A DNA stretch of 64,000 bases from positions 625,001 through 689,000 of the forward strand of contig NZ_RJUU01000001.1 in NCBI RefSeq assembly GCF_003751445.1, read 5' to 3'. Made by a program: the position numbers and the translations under genes. The notes below the pieces were generated by a model that saw only the letters and a program-made list of their open reading frames with translations, did no database searches and had not been told where the DNA came from. Source of the DNA: Streptomyces sp. 840.1 (lineage in GTDB: Bacteria > Actinomycetota > Actinomycetes > Streptomycetales > Streptomycetaceae). Shown here piece by piece: positions 43,470 through 52,469 of this stretch. The first letter of the stretch is position 1; the number at the start of each line of letters is the position of its first letter.

Positions 43470-44558
43470 TCAGCCTGTCGAGCAGCTCGCCAGGCCGGCC
43501 GTGTCCCCCGAGCGGATCCTGTCCAGCGACTTCTTGGCGTCGTCGATCGTCTTCACCCGCACCAGGGTGAGTCCGTCGGGGGTGTCGGACGCGGCCGACT
43601 TGCAGTTGTCGGCCGGGGTCAGGAAGTAGCGCGCGCCGGCGTTGCGCGCGCCGACCAGCTTCATGTTGATGCCGCCGATCGGTCCGACCTTGCCCTTGTC
43701 GTCGATCGTCCCGGTGCCCGCGACGAACTTGCCGCCGGTCAGCTGTCCCGGAGTGAGCTTGTCGACGATGCCGAGCGAGAACATCAGACCGGCACTCGGG
43801 CCGCCCACGTCGGCGAGCTTGATGTCGATGTCGAACGGGAAGGTGTGGTCCGTACCCGCCTGGATGCCGACGATCGCCCGGTTCTCCTTGGGCGCCTTCG
43901 CGGTGGTGAGGGTGATCTTCTCGGTCCCCTCGGGCTCCTTGCCGGCCTTCTCGGCCGCCGCCGCGGCCTTGGCCGGGATGACCGTGAAGGTGACGTCCTG
44001 GCCGGGCTTGTGCCGGGTGACGAGCTTCGCGACGTCCTCGGGCTGCTTGACCGCCGTACCGTCGACGGCCTTGATCACGTCGCCGGCGTGCAGCTTGCCC
44101 TGGGCGGGACTGTCCTTGATGACCGTGGAGACGACGACCCGTGACGACACCGGGATGCCCAGTTCGGTGAGGGCCGCGACCTTGGCGCTCTCCTGGGACT
44201 GGCTGAACTCCTCGGCGTTCTCCTGCGTCGACTGCTGCTCGGTCTTGCCGTCCGGGTAGAGCGTGTCGTGCGGTACGACCAGGCTGTCGTGGCCCAGCCA
44301 GCCGTACACGGCCTCGACGAGGTTCATCCTGTAGTCGGCGCCGGTCACCCTGACCGTCGTCATGTTGAGGTGGCCGGACGTCTTGTACGTCTTGTGCCCC
44401 GTGATCTGCAGGACGGGGTCCCCGTCGACCTCACCGAGCGTGTTCACGGTCGGCCCGGGGGACATCTCCGCGTACGGCACTTTGATCAGCACACCCGCGC
44501 AGAGCAGCGCGATCAGAACCAGGGTGGAGGCGAGCATCGTCGCGGTTCGGCGTGGCAT
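43470..44558 (-). CDS. PDZ-domain Lon-type (S16) membrane-anchored protease
   Basis: A 362-residue YlbL-like protease. One N-terminal signal anchor (MLASTLVLIALLCAGVLIKV), a PDZ domain (about residues 130-200, DSPAQGKLHAGDVIKAVDG) and a C-terminal Lon proteolytic domain. The Ser-Lys dyad is visible as Ser in GGPSAGLMF near residue 257 and Lys in GGINMKLVGARNAG near residue 300. It lacks the AAA ATPase of Lon and acts outside the cytoplasm. ATG at 44558. Convergent with the PPA1309-like gene. Confidence 0.93.
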   Translation of the reverse strand: MPRRTATMLASTLVLIALLCAGVLIKVPYAEMSPGPTVNTLGEVDGDPVLQITGHKTYKTSGHLNMTTVRVTGADYRMNLVEAVYGWLGHDSLVVPHDTLYPDGKTEQQSTQENAEEFSQSQESAKVAALTELGIPVSSRVVVSTVIKDSPAQGKLHAGDVIKAVDGTAVKQPEDVAKLVTRHKPGQDVTFTVIPAKAAAAAEKAGKEPEGTEKITLTTAKAPKENRAIVGIQAGTDHTFPFDIDIKLADVGGPSAGLMFSLGIVDKLTPGQLTGGKFVAGTGTIDDKGKVGPIGGINMKLVGARNAGARYFLTPADNCKSAASDTPDGLTLVRVKTIDDAKKSLDRIRSGDTAGLASCSTG

Positions 44559-44750
44559 GGAACGACAGTACGGGAAGGGTCCGTCTGTCCACCGCCGGGG
44601 CCGGTCCGTACGAGGGGCTGAGCCCGCGTCCGTGCGACGCCCGGCGCAGCGCCGGTACGAGGTCCGGGACGGGTATACGCAGAGACGTCGGCGGCTCTCG
44701 GCGGACGACGCGGCGGCTCGGATTGGCGACCGCGTACGTTCGGCGTGGCG

Positions 44751-44939
44751 TCAGACGTTCGATATCTGCTCGACCGGTTCCGAACCGGAGTGCGACTTCT
44801 CCATCGCCTCGCGGAACCGGGCGTAGCCGGCGAGCTCGGTCACATCGCCGGTCGTGCGATTACGGGCGGCCCAGCTTCCCCATATCGCGGCACCGAACGC
44901 AGCAAAAAGCGGAATCAACAACCAGGCGAGTGCTGCCAT
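44751..44939 (-). CDS. Small membrane protein, unknown
   Basis: A 62-residue protein with one N-terminal membrane span (ALAWLLIPLFAAFGAAIWGS) and a charged C-terminal tail (ELAGYARFREAMEKSHSGSE). ATG at 44939 follows GGGAGG by five bases. A GCAGAT/ATCTGC hairpin (44982-44998) lies upstream. Probably real on RBS and topology grounds; function unknown. Same strand as moaE upstream. Confidence 0.75.
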   Translation of the reverse strand: MAALAWLLIPLFAAFGAAIWGSWAARNRTTGDVTELAGYARFREAMEKSHSGSEPVEQISNV

Positions 44940-45067
44940 GACGACCTCCCTGCCCCATGAGCAACCGCAACTGACCGATCAGCAGATTAACCATCTGCAG
45001 AGCCAACGCTCACGGCAGGGGTGCGGTTACGCAAATCGGGGGGAAGCCCACCCGGCCGGGTTTGCGC

Positions 45068-45538
45068 TCAGCAGGCGCCGACCCACTCCTCCGTCCCGTC
45101 CGAAAAGCGCTGGTGCTTCCAGATCGGAACCTCGTGCTTGAGGTCGTCGATGAGCCTGCGGCAGGCCTCGAAGGCCTCCGCGCGGTGCGGACAGGAGACC
45201 GCCACGACCACGGCGAGATCGCCCACCTCCAGTTCACCCACTCGGTGGACGGCGGCGAGCGCCCGGACCGGGAAGGCACCCACGACCTTCTCCGCCACCC
45301 GGCGCATCGCGTCCAGGGCCGAGGGGTGGCACGAGTAGCCGAGCGCACCCACGTCCTGGCCGCCGTCGTGGTTGCGCACGGTGCCGACGAAGAGCGCGGT
45401 GCCGCCCGCGGCGTCGTCGCCCACGGCACGGAAGACCTCGTCCAGCGACAGCGGCGTGTCGCGGATGTCCAGCAGCCGGATGGGGTCCGGTGCCGCCTGC
45501 TCGCCGGGGTGGTCATGCGTAGGTGCCATACGGACCAT
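45068..45538 (-). CDS. moaE: Molybdopterin synthase catalytic subunit MoaE
   Basis: A 153-156-residue MoaE that, with thiocarboxylated MoaD, inserts sulfur into precursor Z to make molybdopterin. Conserved features are ALFVGTVRNHDGGQDV, YSCHPSALDAMRRVAEKV, VHRVGELEVGDLAVVVAV, and the catalytic Lys pair region DDLKHEVPIWKHQRF. ATG at 45538 or three codons later at 45529; neither has a clear Shine-Dalgarno. No moaD lies next to it, so its partner is elsewhere. Confidence 0.94.
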   Translation of the reverse strand: MVRMAPTHDHPGEQAAPDPIRLLDIRDTPLSLDEVFRAVGDDAAGGTALFVGTVRNHDGGQDVGALGYSCHPSALDAMRRVAEKVVGAFPVRALAAVHRVGELEVGDLAVVVAVSCPHRAEAFEACRRLIDDLKHEVPIWKHQRFSDGTEEWVGAC

Positions 45539-45691
45539 CGTGCCGTACCGCGCCGGCATCACGGAATAGCGCAATCCGCTGGTGGGACGCCGTCGCCCTT
45601 GGAGCCTCCTACAGACGCCGGAACCGTGCCCGGACACCCGGAACAGGCCCCGGGGCCCGTATCGGGTTGCCGGGGCGCCTCGGGACAGCCC

Positions 45692-46942
45692 TCAGATACG
45701 GCGGCGCGCCTTGCGGGCGCGTCGTACCAGCGCGGCGGTGCCCAGCAGGGCCACGGTCGCACCGGCGGCACCGGCCGCGGTGGCGTCCTTGCGGCCGAGC
45801 CGACGGCCGGCGAGGGTGTGCCGTCCCTCCACCTCCTCGAGGAGCGCGGCGAGCACCTCCTCGTTGGTCCAGCTCGGGCGCCAGCCCGCGTCGTGCAGCC
45901 GGCTCACGCTCACCACCCAGGGGTGCATCGTGTACGCCAGATCGCCTGCGGGGGACGGGGTGAGGCCGATCCGGTGCAGCCTGGCGGCGGCTCCGAGCGC
46001 GACGGCGGAGGGCAGCTCCATCCGGCGGACGCCGCTGATCTCCTCGACCTCCTCCTGTTCGAGCCAGCCGTCGCAGCCGACCGCGAACTCTCCGTCGATC
46101 TTCTCGAGCGCGGCGTACTCCAGTGCCGTGACCAGGTCGTCCACGTGGCAGAACTGCCAGGTGGGATGCGATCCGGCGACGACCAGGAGGCGCGGTGACT
46201 CGAAGTACCGGGTCAGCGCCGTGTCGGTGCCGCCGACGAGCACCGTGGGGCGGACCACCGTGACGTGGAGCCCGGGGTGGGCGCGGGGCGCGCGGCGGCC
46301 GAGCCGTTCGATCTCGAGGAGGTCACCGACGCCTGTCGCCTCCGCGGTGGCCCGCAGCTCGGCGTCCTCGGCCAGCGGGATGTCGTTGTCGGGCAGCGCG
46401 CCGTAGACCATCGCGGAGGTGCACAGCACGACCCGGTGGACGCCGACGGCCGCCGCGGCGGTCAGCACGGTCTGGGTGCCGCGCACGTTGTAGGCGGTGC
46501 GGGCGGCGGCATCGGTCTCCAGGTCGAGGTCGAGCGCCAGGTGCACCACGACGTCCGCGCCCCGCAGCTTCTCCGCGATCGCCGGGTCGCGGACGTCGAG
46601 GATGTGCCAGGTGGCCTCGGAGACCTCCCCGCGACGCTCGTCGATGGCGATGACCTGCTTGATCTCCTCTGAGGCCGCGAGCCGGGCCGCGAGCAGTTCT
46701 CCGACGCCCGTGGCGGCTCCGGTGATGGCCACGACGGGTCCACGGCTCCTGGAACGGCTCCGGTCGGCTTTGCTGCCGGTCCTGGGCTCGGCCGGGCCGG
46801 CGGTCGTGGTCTCGGTCGGGTCCTGCGACCCGTTCTCGGGCTTCTTCTCGTTCTTCTTCCCGGGCTTCTTCTCGGGCTTCTTCTCGGGCGGCGGGTCGGC
46901 CAGGTTTCGCGCTGCGCGAACCTGTGGATCTGGGGAACTCAC
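45692..46942 (-). CDS. NAD-dependent epimerase/dehydratase (extended SDR)
   Basis: A 416-residue extended short-chain dehydrogenase-like protein. A Lys/Pro-rich N-terminal tail (PPPEKKPEKKPGKKNEKKPE) of about 60 residues precedes a Rossmann fold with VVAITGAATGVGELLAARLA. The YxxxK catalytic Lys is not obvious around LCTSAMVYGALPDND, so enzymatic activity is uncertain. The last 40 residues include a hydrophobic stretch (ATAAGAAGATVALLGTAALV) and a basic RRARKARRRI end, suggesting membrane attachment. GTG at 46942 follows GGAGA. Divergent from the zincin-like gene. Confidence 0.85.
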   Translation of the reverse strand: MSSPDPQVRAARNLADPPPEKKPEKKPGKKNEKKPENGSQDPTETTTAGPAEPRTGSKADRSRSRSRGPVVAITGAATGVGELLAARLAASEEIKQVIAIDERRGEVSEATWHILDVRDPAIAEKLRGADVVVHLALDLDLETDAAARTAYNVRGTQTVLTAAAAVGVHRVVLCTSAMVYGALPDNDIPLAEDAELRATAEATGVGDLLEIERLGRRAPRAHPGLHVTVVRPTVLVGGTDTALTRYFESPRLLVVAGSHPTWQFCHVDDLVTALEYAALEKIDGEFAVGCDGWLEQEEVEEISGVRRMELPSAVALGAAARLHRIGLTPSPAGDLAYTMHPWVVSVSRLHDAGWRPSWTNEEVLAALLEEVEGRHTLAGRRLGRKDATAAGAAGATVALLGTAALVRRARKARRRI

Positions 46943-47132
46943 CGGGCGTCTCCAGCGGTTGTCTTCAGTACGTACCCGAATGACGCGTACGTACCAGGTG
47001 GCGTCCATCCTGCCGCAGGCCGGGAGCCGGCGGAGCACTGAGGCCCTGAGCGGACTTGGTGTCTACGCTGGATGGTGATGTCGGGCAGTCGCCGTCGGTT
47101 CGATCCGGCGGCCCTACGAGCCGAGGAAACCC

Positions 47133-48638
47133 GTGAGTGACACCCCATTCGGATTCGGCCTTCCGCCGGAGGAGCCGGACGACGGCGACCATGGCAAGAA
47201 GAAGGACCCCACCGGAGGTGGGCAGGGTTCGGGCGGTCCGGCGAACCCGCTCGGCTTCGGCCCCGGCGCGGGCGGTGACAACCCCTTCGCCGCCATGTTC
47301 GGTTCGATGAACCCGAACGACCTGGGCGCCGCCTTCCAGCAGCTCGGCCAGATGCTGAGCTACGAGGGCGGTCCCGTGAACTGGGACATGGCCAAGCAGA
47401 TCGCCCGCCAGACCGTCTCCCAGGGCAATGCCGACGGCACCAAGGACGCGAGTGTCGGCCCGTCCGAGCGCGCCTCGGTCGACGAGGCCCTGCGACTGGC
47501 GGACCTCTGGCTGGACGGCGTGACGTCACTGCCGTCCGGTTCGGTCTCCACCGTGGCCTGGAGCCGCGCGGAGTGGGTCGAGGCCTCCCTCCCCGCCTGG
47601 CAGAAGCTGGTCGACCCGGTGGCCGAGCGTGTCGGTCTCGCCATGGGCGACGTGCTGCCCGAGGAGATGCAGGCGATGGCGGGCCCGCTGATCGGCATGA
47701 TGCGGTCGATGGGCGGCGCGATGTTCGGCCAGCAGATCGGGCAGGCCGTCGGGGTGCTGGCCGGTGAGGTCGTCGGCTCGACCGACATCGGGCTGCCGCT
47801 GGGCCCCGCCGGCAAGGCCGCGCTGCTGCCGCTGAACGTCGAGCGCTTCGGCAAGGACCTGAGCGTGCCGCAGGACGAGGTGCGGCTGTACCTGGCGCTG
47901 CGCGAGGCCGCTCACCAGCGTCTCTTCGCCCACGTGCCGTGGCTGCGCTCGCACCTGTTCGGTGCCGTGGAGGGCTACGCGCGCGGCATCAAGGTCGACA
48001 CCAGCAAGCTGGAGGACGTGGTCGGCCAGTTCGACCCGTCGCAGCCCGAGCAGCTGCAGGAAGCGCTTCAGCAGGGCATGTTCCAGCCGGAGGACACCCC
48101 GGAGCAGAAGGCCGCGCTGGCCCGCCTGGAGACGGCGCTCGCGCTGGTCGAGGGCTGGGTGGACGCCGTGGTGCACGAGGCCGCGAAGTCGCGGCTGACC
48201 TCGGCGGACGCGCTCCGCGAGACGATGCGCAGGCGGCGCGCCTCCGGCGGTCCCGCCGAGCAGACCTTCGCCACGCTGATCGGTCTCCAGCTGCGTCCGA
48301 GGCGGCTGCGTGACGCCTCGCGGCTGTGGGCCTCGCTCACGGACGCGCGGGGCCTCGACGGGCGCGACGCGCTGTGGGAGCACCCCGACATGCTGCCGAC
48401 CGCTCACGACCTGGACGATCCGGACGGCTTCGTCCACCACGAGCAGCTGGACTTCTCCGAGCTGGACAAGATGCTCGGCGAGGCCGCGAACGGGCCGCAG
48501 AAGCCCGCTGCGGGCGGCGACAGCAAGGACGGGCCCGGCCAGGACGGCGCCGAGGGCAAGGGCGACAGCGGTACAGCCGGCGAAGGCACGGACGGCGACA
48601 GCAAGGACGACGACAGCAAGGACGACACCGACAAGTGA
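47133..48638 (+). CDS. Zincin-like metallopeptidase family protein (DUF2342-type)
   Basis: A 501-residue protein of the actinobacterial putative hydrolase/F420-associated zincin-like family. A Gly-rich N-terminus (NPLGFGPGAGGDNPFAAMFG) is followed by a helical domain containing YLALREAAHQRLFAHVPWLR (near residue 250-270), where the metal site would be, and FGQQIGQAVGVLAGEVVGST. The last 50 residues are Asp/Lys/Gly repeats. Protease activity is not demonstrated from sequence. GTG at 47133. The stop overlaps the Nudix GTG. Confidence 0.85.
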   Translation: MSDTPFGFGLPPEEPDDGDHGKKKDPTGGGQGSGGPANPLGFGPGAGGDNPFAAMFGSMNPNDLGAAFQQLGQMLSYEGGPVNWDMAKQIARQTVSQGNADGTKDASVGPSERASVDEALRLADLWLDGVTSLPSGSVSTVAWSRAEWVEASLPAWQKLVDPVAERVGLAMGDVLPEEMQAMAGPLIGMMRSMGGAMFGQQIGQAVGVLAGEVVGSTDIGLPLGPAGKAALLPLNVERFGKDLSVPQDEVRLYLALREAAHQRLFAHVPWLRSHLFGAVEGYARGIKVDTSKLEDVVGQFDPSQPEQLQEALQQGMFQPEDTPEQKAALARLETALALVEGWVDAVVHEAAKSRLTSADALRETMRRRRASGGPAEQTFATLIGLQLRPRRLRDASRLWASLTDARGLDGRDALWEHPDMLPTAHDLDDPDGFVHHEQLDFSELDKMLGEAANGPQKPAAGGDSKDGPGQDGAEGKGDSGTAGEGTDGDSKDDDSKDDTDK

Positions 48639-49183
48639 ACCTGCACGACGACGCCGTTCTCGTACTGAAGAACTACGGGGGCGGTGGGGACGGAGCCCAG
48701 GAGGAGCTGCGCCGGGCCTATCTGGAGCACCTGGCAGTGCATCCCGACGGCATGTGGAAGGCGTGCGGGGCCGGGCACCTCACGGCGAGCGCGCTGGTCG
48801 TGGACCCCGAGCGCGGCAAGGTGCTGCTCACGCTGCACCGGAAGCTGCGGATGTGGCTGCAGATGGGCGGTCACTGCGAGCCCGGGGACGCCACGCTGGC
48901 CGGGGCGGCGCTGCGCGAGGCCGCCGAGGAGTCCGGTATCGCCGGTCTGACGCTGCTGGCGGGCAGCCCGGTCACCCTGGACCGCCACGCGATCCCGGCG
49001 CCCTGCAACTGGCACCTCGATGTCCAGTACGCGGCGCTGGCCCCCTCGGGCTCGACCGAGCGGATCAGTGACGAATCGCTGGACCTGCGCTGGTTCGCCT
49101 ACGACGAGGTCCCCGAGGTCGCCGACTCCTCGGTGGTGCGCCTGGTGGAACGTACGCGGGCGGCGTTGGACGGCGTCCGCTAG
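48635..49183 (+). CDS. Nudix hydrolase
   Basis: A 182-residue Nudix-family pyrophosphohydrolase of unknown substrate. The Nudix box is recognisable in GGHCEPGDATLAGAALREAA followed by EESGI, with the first acidic position and spacing somewhat unusual. RDISDESLDLRW-type C-terminal context (RISDESLDLRWFAYDEVPE) is typical of the family. Start is the GTG overlapping the zincin-like stop as GTGA, so the longer reading is rejected. A 44-base palindromic terminator follows. Confidence 0.93.
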   Translation: MNLHDDAVLVLKNYGGGGDGAQEELRRAYLEHLAVHPDGMWKACGAGHLTASALVVDPERGKVLLTLHRKLRMWLQMGGHCEPGDATLAGAALREAAEESGIAGLTLLAGSPVTLDRHAIPAPCNWHLDVQYAALAPSGSTERISDESLDLRWFAYDEVPEVADSSVVRLVERTRAALDGVR

Positions 49184-49219
49184 CGGAAACGGAACGGCGA
49201 CAGCACGGCGGGACCGGAG

Positions 49220-49263
49220 CACCGGTAAGGGGCGTCCTCCATGGAGGACGCCCCTTACCGGTG
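49220..49263. terminator. Bidirectional terminator, 21-base stem
   Basis: Bases 49220-49240 pair perfectly with 49243-49263 with only two bases between. It separates the Nudix gene from the convergent AIM24 operon. Confidence 0.95.
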
Positions 49264-49277
49264 CCATCGGGTGCGGC

Positions 49278-50033
49278 TCAGTTCCAGGCGTTGTTCTGGT
49301 TCTGGGCGTGGACCCCCTGCTGCCCCATGCCGAACTGGGCGGCCAGCCCCTGGCCGATCTGGGCGCTCTGCGGCGGCAGCACCTCACTCGGCTGGACCAG
49401 TGCGAAGCCCTGCCCGAGGAAGCTGAGCTCCCAGCCCTCTCCGGTGTTGCCGCGTCGGCGCATGACGCCCGAGGAGTGCGTCTGGGCCTGCATCTGCACG
49501 CGCAGCGAGCTGGACCAGGCGACCACGGCGTCCGCGTCGGCGTTGACGTACTTGTCGGGCGTGACCTGCATCATCAGGGGCTGGCCGGAGGTCATCAGGG
49601 CGACCTTGCCGCTGCCCGAGATGTTGAGCTGGTACTTGCCGGTGCCCGAGATGCCGTACTGGCTGTCCACCGCGATGACCTCGGTGTGCAGTGACGAGTC
49701 GAGCGCCAGGACGTAGGCGCTGTCCACCGTCATGCCGTCGCGGTCGACATCCACCACGTGGACGTACTGCGCCAGGTTGGCGAGATAGACGGTGCCCTGG
49801 CCCGAGCACCGCATCAGCTCGAGGCCCTCACCGGTGCTGGCGCGGGCCCGGCGCTGTCCGTGCGACTGGTACTCGCCGTCGAACTCCATGAGCCCCTGGT
49901 AGGCGACCATGGCGCCCTTGCGGGCCAGGACGTCGTCGCGGCCGGTCAGCGAGACCCGCAGGAGCTGCGGATTCTGGACCGTGTACCGGTCCTGGGACTG
50001 CTGTTCCGTGTAGCTGAAGAGCGGACTCTGCAT
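49278..50033 (-). CDS. AIM24-family protein (third gene of AIM24 operon)
   Basis: A 251-residue AIM24-family beta-rich protein. Family features are VLARKGAMVAYQGLMEFDGE, GEGLELMRCSGQGTVYLANL, DADAVVAWSSSLRVQMQAQT and GEGWELSFLGQGFALVQPSE. The Gln/Asn-rich C-terminus is low complexity. AIM24 was named for a yeast mitochondrial protein; bacterial function is unknown. It starts 19 bases after the middle paralogue and is closed by the palindromic terminator. Confidence 0.9.
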   Translation of the reverse strand: MQSPLFSYTEQQSQDRYTVQNPQLLRVSLTGRDDVLARKGAMVAYQGLMEFDGEYQSHGQRRARASTGEGLELMRCSGQGTVYLANLAQYVHVVDVDRDGMTVDSAYVLALDSSLHTEVIAVDSQYGISGTGKYQLNISGSGKVALMTSGQPLMMQVTPDKYVNADADAVVAWSSSLRVQMQAQTHSSGVMRRRGNTGEGWELSFLGQGFALVQPSEVLPPQSAQIGQGLAAQFGMGQQGVHAQNQNNAWN

Positions 50034-50052
50034 GGTGTGTTCTCCCTCCCCG

Positions 50053-50733
50053 TCAGTTCCGGACCCGCAGGCGGTCGGTACTGTCCTCGCTCGGCTGGAC
50101 GACGACGATCCCCTGGCCGGAGAAGGCCATCTGGAACGCCTCTCCGCTGCCCCGCCCGATGAGCGAGGAGGCCTTGAAGCTGCGCTTGCCCTTCACCTTG
50201 AGGTTCGGGGACCACGCCACCAGCGCGTCCGGGTCGACGTACGTCTCGTCCTCGCCGCGCCCGCAGTCCACGACGATCGGCGTGCCGCGGGAGGTGATGG
50301 CGACCCATCCGGTGCCCGAGATGCAGACGTTCCAGAGGCCCTGGCCGGCGAACTTGGCGAGCCCCTTGACCCGTTCGACACCCCAGGTGAGATGGGCGTC
50401 GAAGGCGAGGACGTTGGTGCCGTTGACCGAAAGGGAGTCGTTGTTGAGATTGATGACGACCACGTCCGCGCCGTAGTCGGCGAGGTAGAGCAGCCCGTCA
50501 CCGGCGCACTTCATCAGGGGCGTGCCCTCGCCGGTGATCCACTGCGAGGCCATCTGACGGACGGCGGGCGGATTGGGTTCGTACTGGACGAAGCCCTCGT
50601 ACGCCACCATCGAGCCGGTGCGCGCGTAGAGGTCCTGGCCGGTGGCCATGGCCACCTTCAGCATCGAATGGCCGTGGTTCGCCATCCGGGCCGTTACGGG
50701 TGTCGGGGCGTAGCCCGCGAGTTGCTGATTCAT
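50053..50733 (-). CDS. AIM24-family protein (second gene)
   Basis: A 226-residue paralogue of its neighbours, sharing the AIM24 core: DLYARTGSMVAYEGFVQYEP, GEGTPLMKCAGDGLLYLADY, DPDALVAWSPNLKVKGKRSF and GEAFQMAFSGQGIVVVQPSE. The ATG at 50733 (MNQQLAGYAPTPV) lies 11 bases after the TerD-AIM24 stop with GGGAG upstream, so a longer reading is rejected. Function unknown. Confidence 0.9.
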   Translation of the reverse strand: MNQQLAGYAPTPVTARMANHGHSMLKVAMATGQDLYARTGSMVAYEGFVQYEPNPPAVRQMASQWITGEGTPLMKCAGDGLLYLADYGADVVVINLNNDSLSVNGTNVLAFDAHLTWGVERVKGLAKFAGQGLWNVCISGTGWVAITSRGTPIVVDCGRGEDETYVDPDALVAWSPNLKVKGKRSFKASSLIGRGSGEAFQMAFSGQGIVVVQPSEDSTDRLRVRN

Positions 50734-50744
50734 GACGGGCTCCC

Positions 50745-52361
50745 TCAGACCTCGTAGGGCTGGACGACGATGAAGTTGCCGGGTGCGCCCCGGAACTGGA
50801 GGTTCACGGTCTCCCCGCTGTGCCCGGGGTAGGCGTTGCGGCGCAGCCGGACCTGGCTGGAGACGATCACCTGGGACGCCGAAGACCACGCCACGACGGC
50901 GTTGCAGTCGGCGAAGGTGGTCGGGGTGACCGGCAGGACGACCGGCACACCGTGGGTCTTGACGACGACGGTGCCGGTGCCCTGGAACTGCATGGTGAAC
51001 AGGGCGCCGCCGGGGATGCCGTGGCCCTCGATCCTGCGGACCTCGTGCTGCAGCGACTCGTCGAAGGCGAGGACGTTCTCTGCGGAGACGCAGATGCCGT
51101 CGCCCTGGAGTTCGACGGAGTGCAGGTGGGAGCCGTCCTCGGCGAGGAAGACCTGCCCCCGGCCGGTGCAGCGCATCAGCTGCATTTCCTGACCGGTCGC
51201 GTTGCCGACGATCCGGCCGGCGAAACCGGCGCCCTTGTAGCCGAAGTCGACCTTGCCCTGGTACATCACCATGCTGCCCTGCCTGGCCAGCACTCCCCCA
51301 CCGCCGTTGGTGAGGTCGACCCGCATGAGCTGCTGGTTCTGCGAGGTCCAGCGCTGGCCGGTGGCCGTCTCCTTGTACGGCTGGAGCGCGGCCAGGAGCC
51401 CCGCCCCGGCAGGCGGCACCCCTTGCGGCACGCCCTGGGGCATGCCTGGCGGCTGCTGTCCGTACGGAGCCGCAGCAGGCTGGCCGTACGGGGCGGGGGC
51501 CTGCTGCCCGTAGGGCGCGGGAGCCTGTCCCGGGACCTGCCCGAACTGCGACTGCTGGGGCGGCTGCCCCGGCTGTCCGTACGGAGCGGGCGGAGGCGGA
51601 GGCGGCGGGGGCACGCTGCCGCCCTGCGGTGCCAGCGGCGCGACGATGGTGGGCGCGGCGTGCATCTGCTGCTGCGGGGTGGGCGCGGGTGCGGCCGGTC
51701 CGCCGAAGGACGGTGCGGGCTGCGGGACCTGCGGTGCGGCCGGGGCGCCGAACGCCGGAGGGGCCGCCGCGGCCTGTGCGGGCGGGGCGAAGGACGGGGC
51801 TGCGGACTGCGGCTGCGGAGCCGCCGGCTCCTCCTCGGCGACCTCGCCGCCGAAGTTCTTCAGCAGCGCGTCGAGTCCGCCGTCGAAGCCCTGGCCGACA
51901 GCGGCGAACCGCCAGACGTCCTTCAGGTAGAAGTCACCCAGCATCACCGCACGCTCGGTGGTGAACTCCGAGCCGGTGAAGGCGTACCTGACGACTTCCT
52001 CGCCGCCCGCGACGATCCGGATGTAACCGGGGCCGACCTGCGCCATCTGTCCGGCACCGTCCAGCGTGGCGGTGAACGACAGTTTGTGGATGCTCGCCGG
52101 AATGCGGTCCAGAGTCACACGGAACGACTCGGTGTCACCGGCCTGGGCGCCCAGGAGCTGAATGGACTCCTCGGGCGATTTCGGCTGATTGAAGAAGATG
52201 AAATACCGGTCGTCGGAGAGCTGCTCATTGGCATCGAGGCCGAAACAGCTGATGTCAAAGGTCAGTCCCGGGCCGGCGATCTGCACACCTACGTACAGGT
52301 CCGTCCCCGGTGTGAGATCGCTGATCTTGGCCTTGTGGCCGCGTTGGAATTCCCTGGCCAT
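50745..52361 (-). CDS. TerD domain-AIM24 domain fusion protein
   Basis: 538 residues in three parts: a TerD-type domain (about 1-180; LTFDISCFGLDANEQLSDDR, GDTESFRVTLDRIPASIHKL, AVMLGDFYLKDVWRF), a Pro/Ala/Gln linker (about 180-330) with repeated APYGQ units, and a C-terminal AIM24 domain (about 335-538; VLARQGSMVMYQGKVDFGYK and GETVNLQFRGAPGNFIVVQP). TerD domains bind calcium and belong to tellurite/stress systems, and the Asp-rich motifs (GLDANEQLSDD) are present. First gene of the three-gene AIM24 operon; a YgjP-like gene lies 108 bases upstream. Confidence 0.9.
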   Translation of the reverse strand: MAREFQRGHKAKISDLTPGTDLYVGVQIAGPGLTFDISCFGLDANEQLSDDRYFIFFNQPKSPEESIQLLGAQAGDTESFRVTLDRIPASIHKLSFTATLDGAGQMAQVGPGYIRIVAGGEEVVRYAFTGSEFTTERAVMLGDFYLKDVWRFAAVGQGFDGGLDALLKNFGGEVAEEEPAAPQPQSAAPSFAPPAQAAAAPPAFGAPAAPQVPQPAPSFGGPAAPAPTPQQQMHAAPTIVAPLAPQGGSVPPPPPPPPAPYGQPGQPPQQSQFGQVPGQAPAPYGQQAPAPYGQPAAAPYGQQPPGMPQGVPQGVPPAGAGLLAALQPYKETATGQRWTSQNQQLMRVDLTNGGGGVLARQGSMVMYQGKVDFGYKGAGFAGRIVGNATGQEMQLMRCTGRGQVFLAEDGSHLHSVELQGDGICVSAENVLAFDESLQHEVRRIEGHGIPGGALFTMQFQGTGTVVVKTHGVPVVLPVTPTTFADCNAVVAWSSASQVIVSSQVRLRRNAYPGHSGETVNLQFRGAPGNFIVVQPYEV

Positions 52362-52469
52362 GCGTAACGACCGTCCCCCATCCGGAAAGCTGAATGCGTC
52401 GCGTCAGGCTAACCGCAAAGTCCTGCCCCGGACCAAGCCGGTACAGACCCGGTACACAACCGCCGGACG

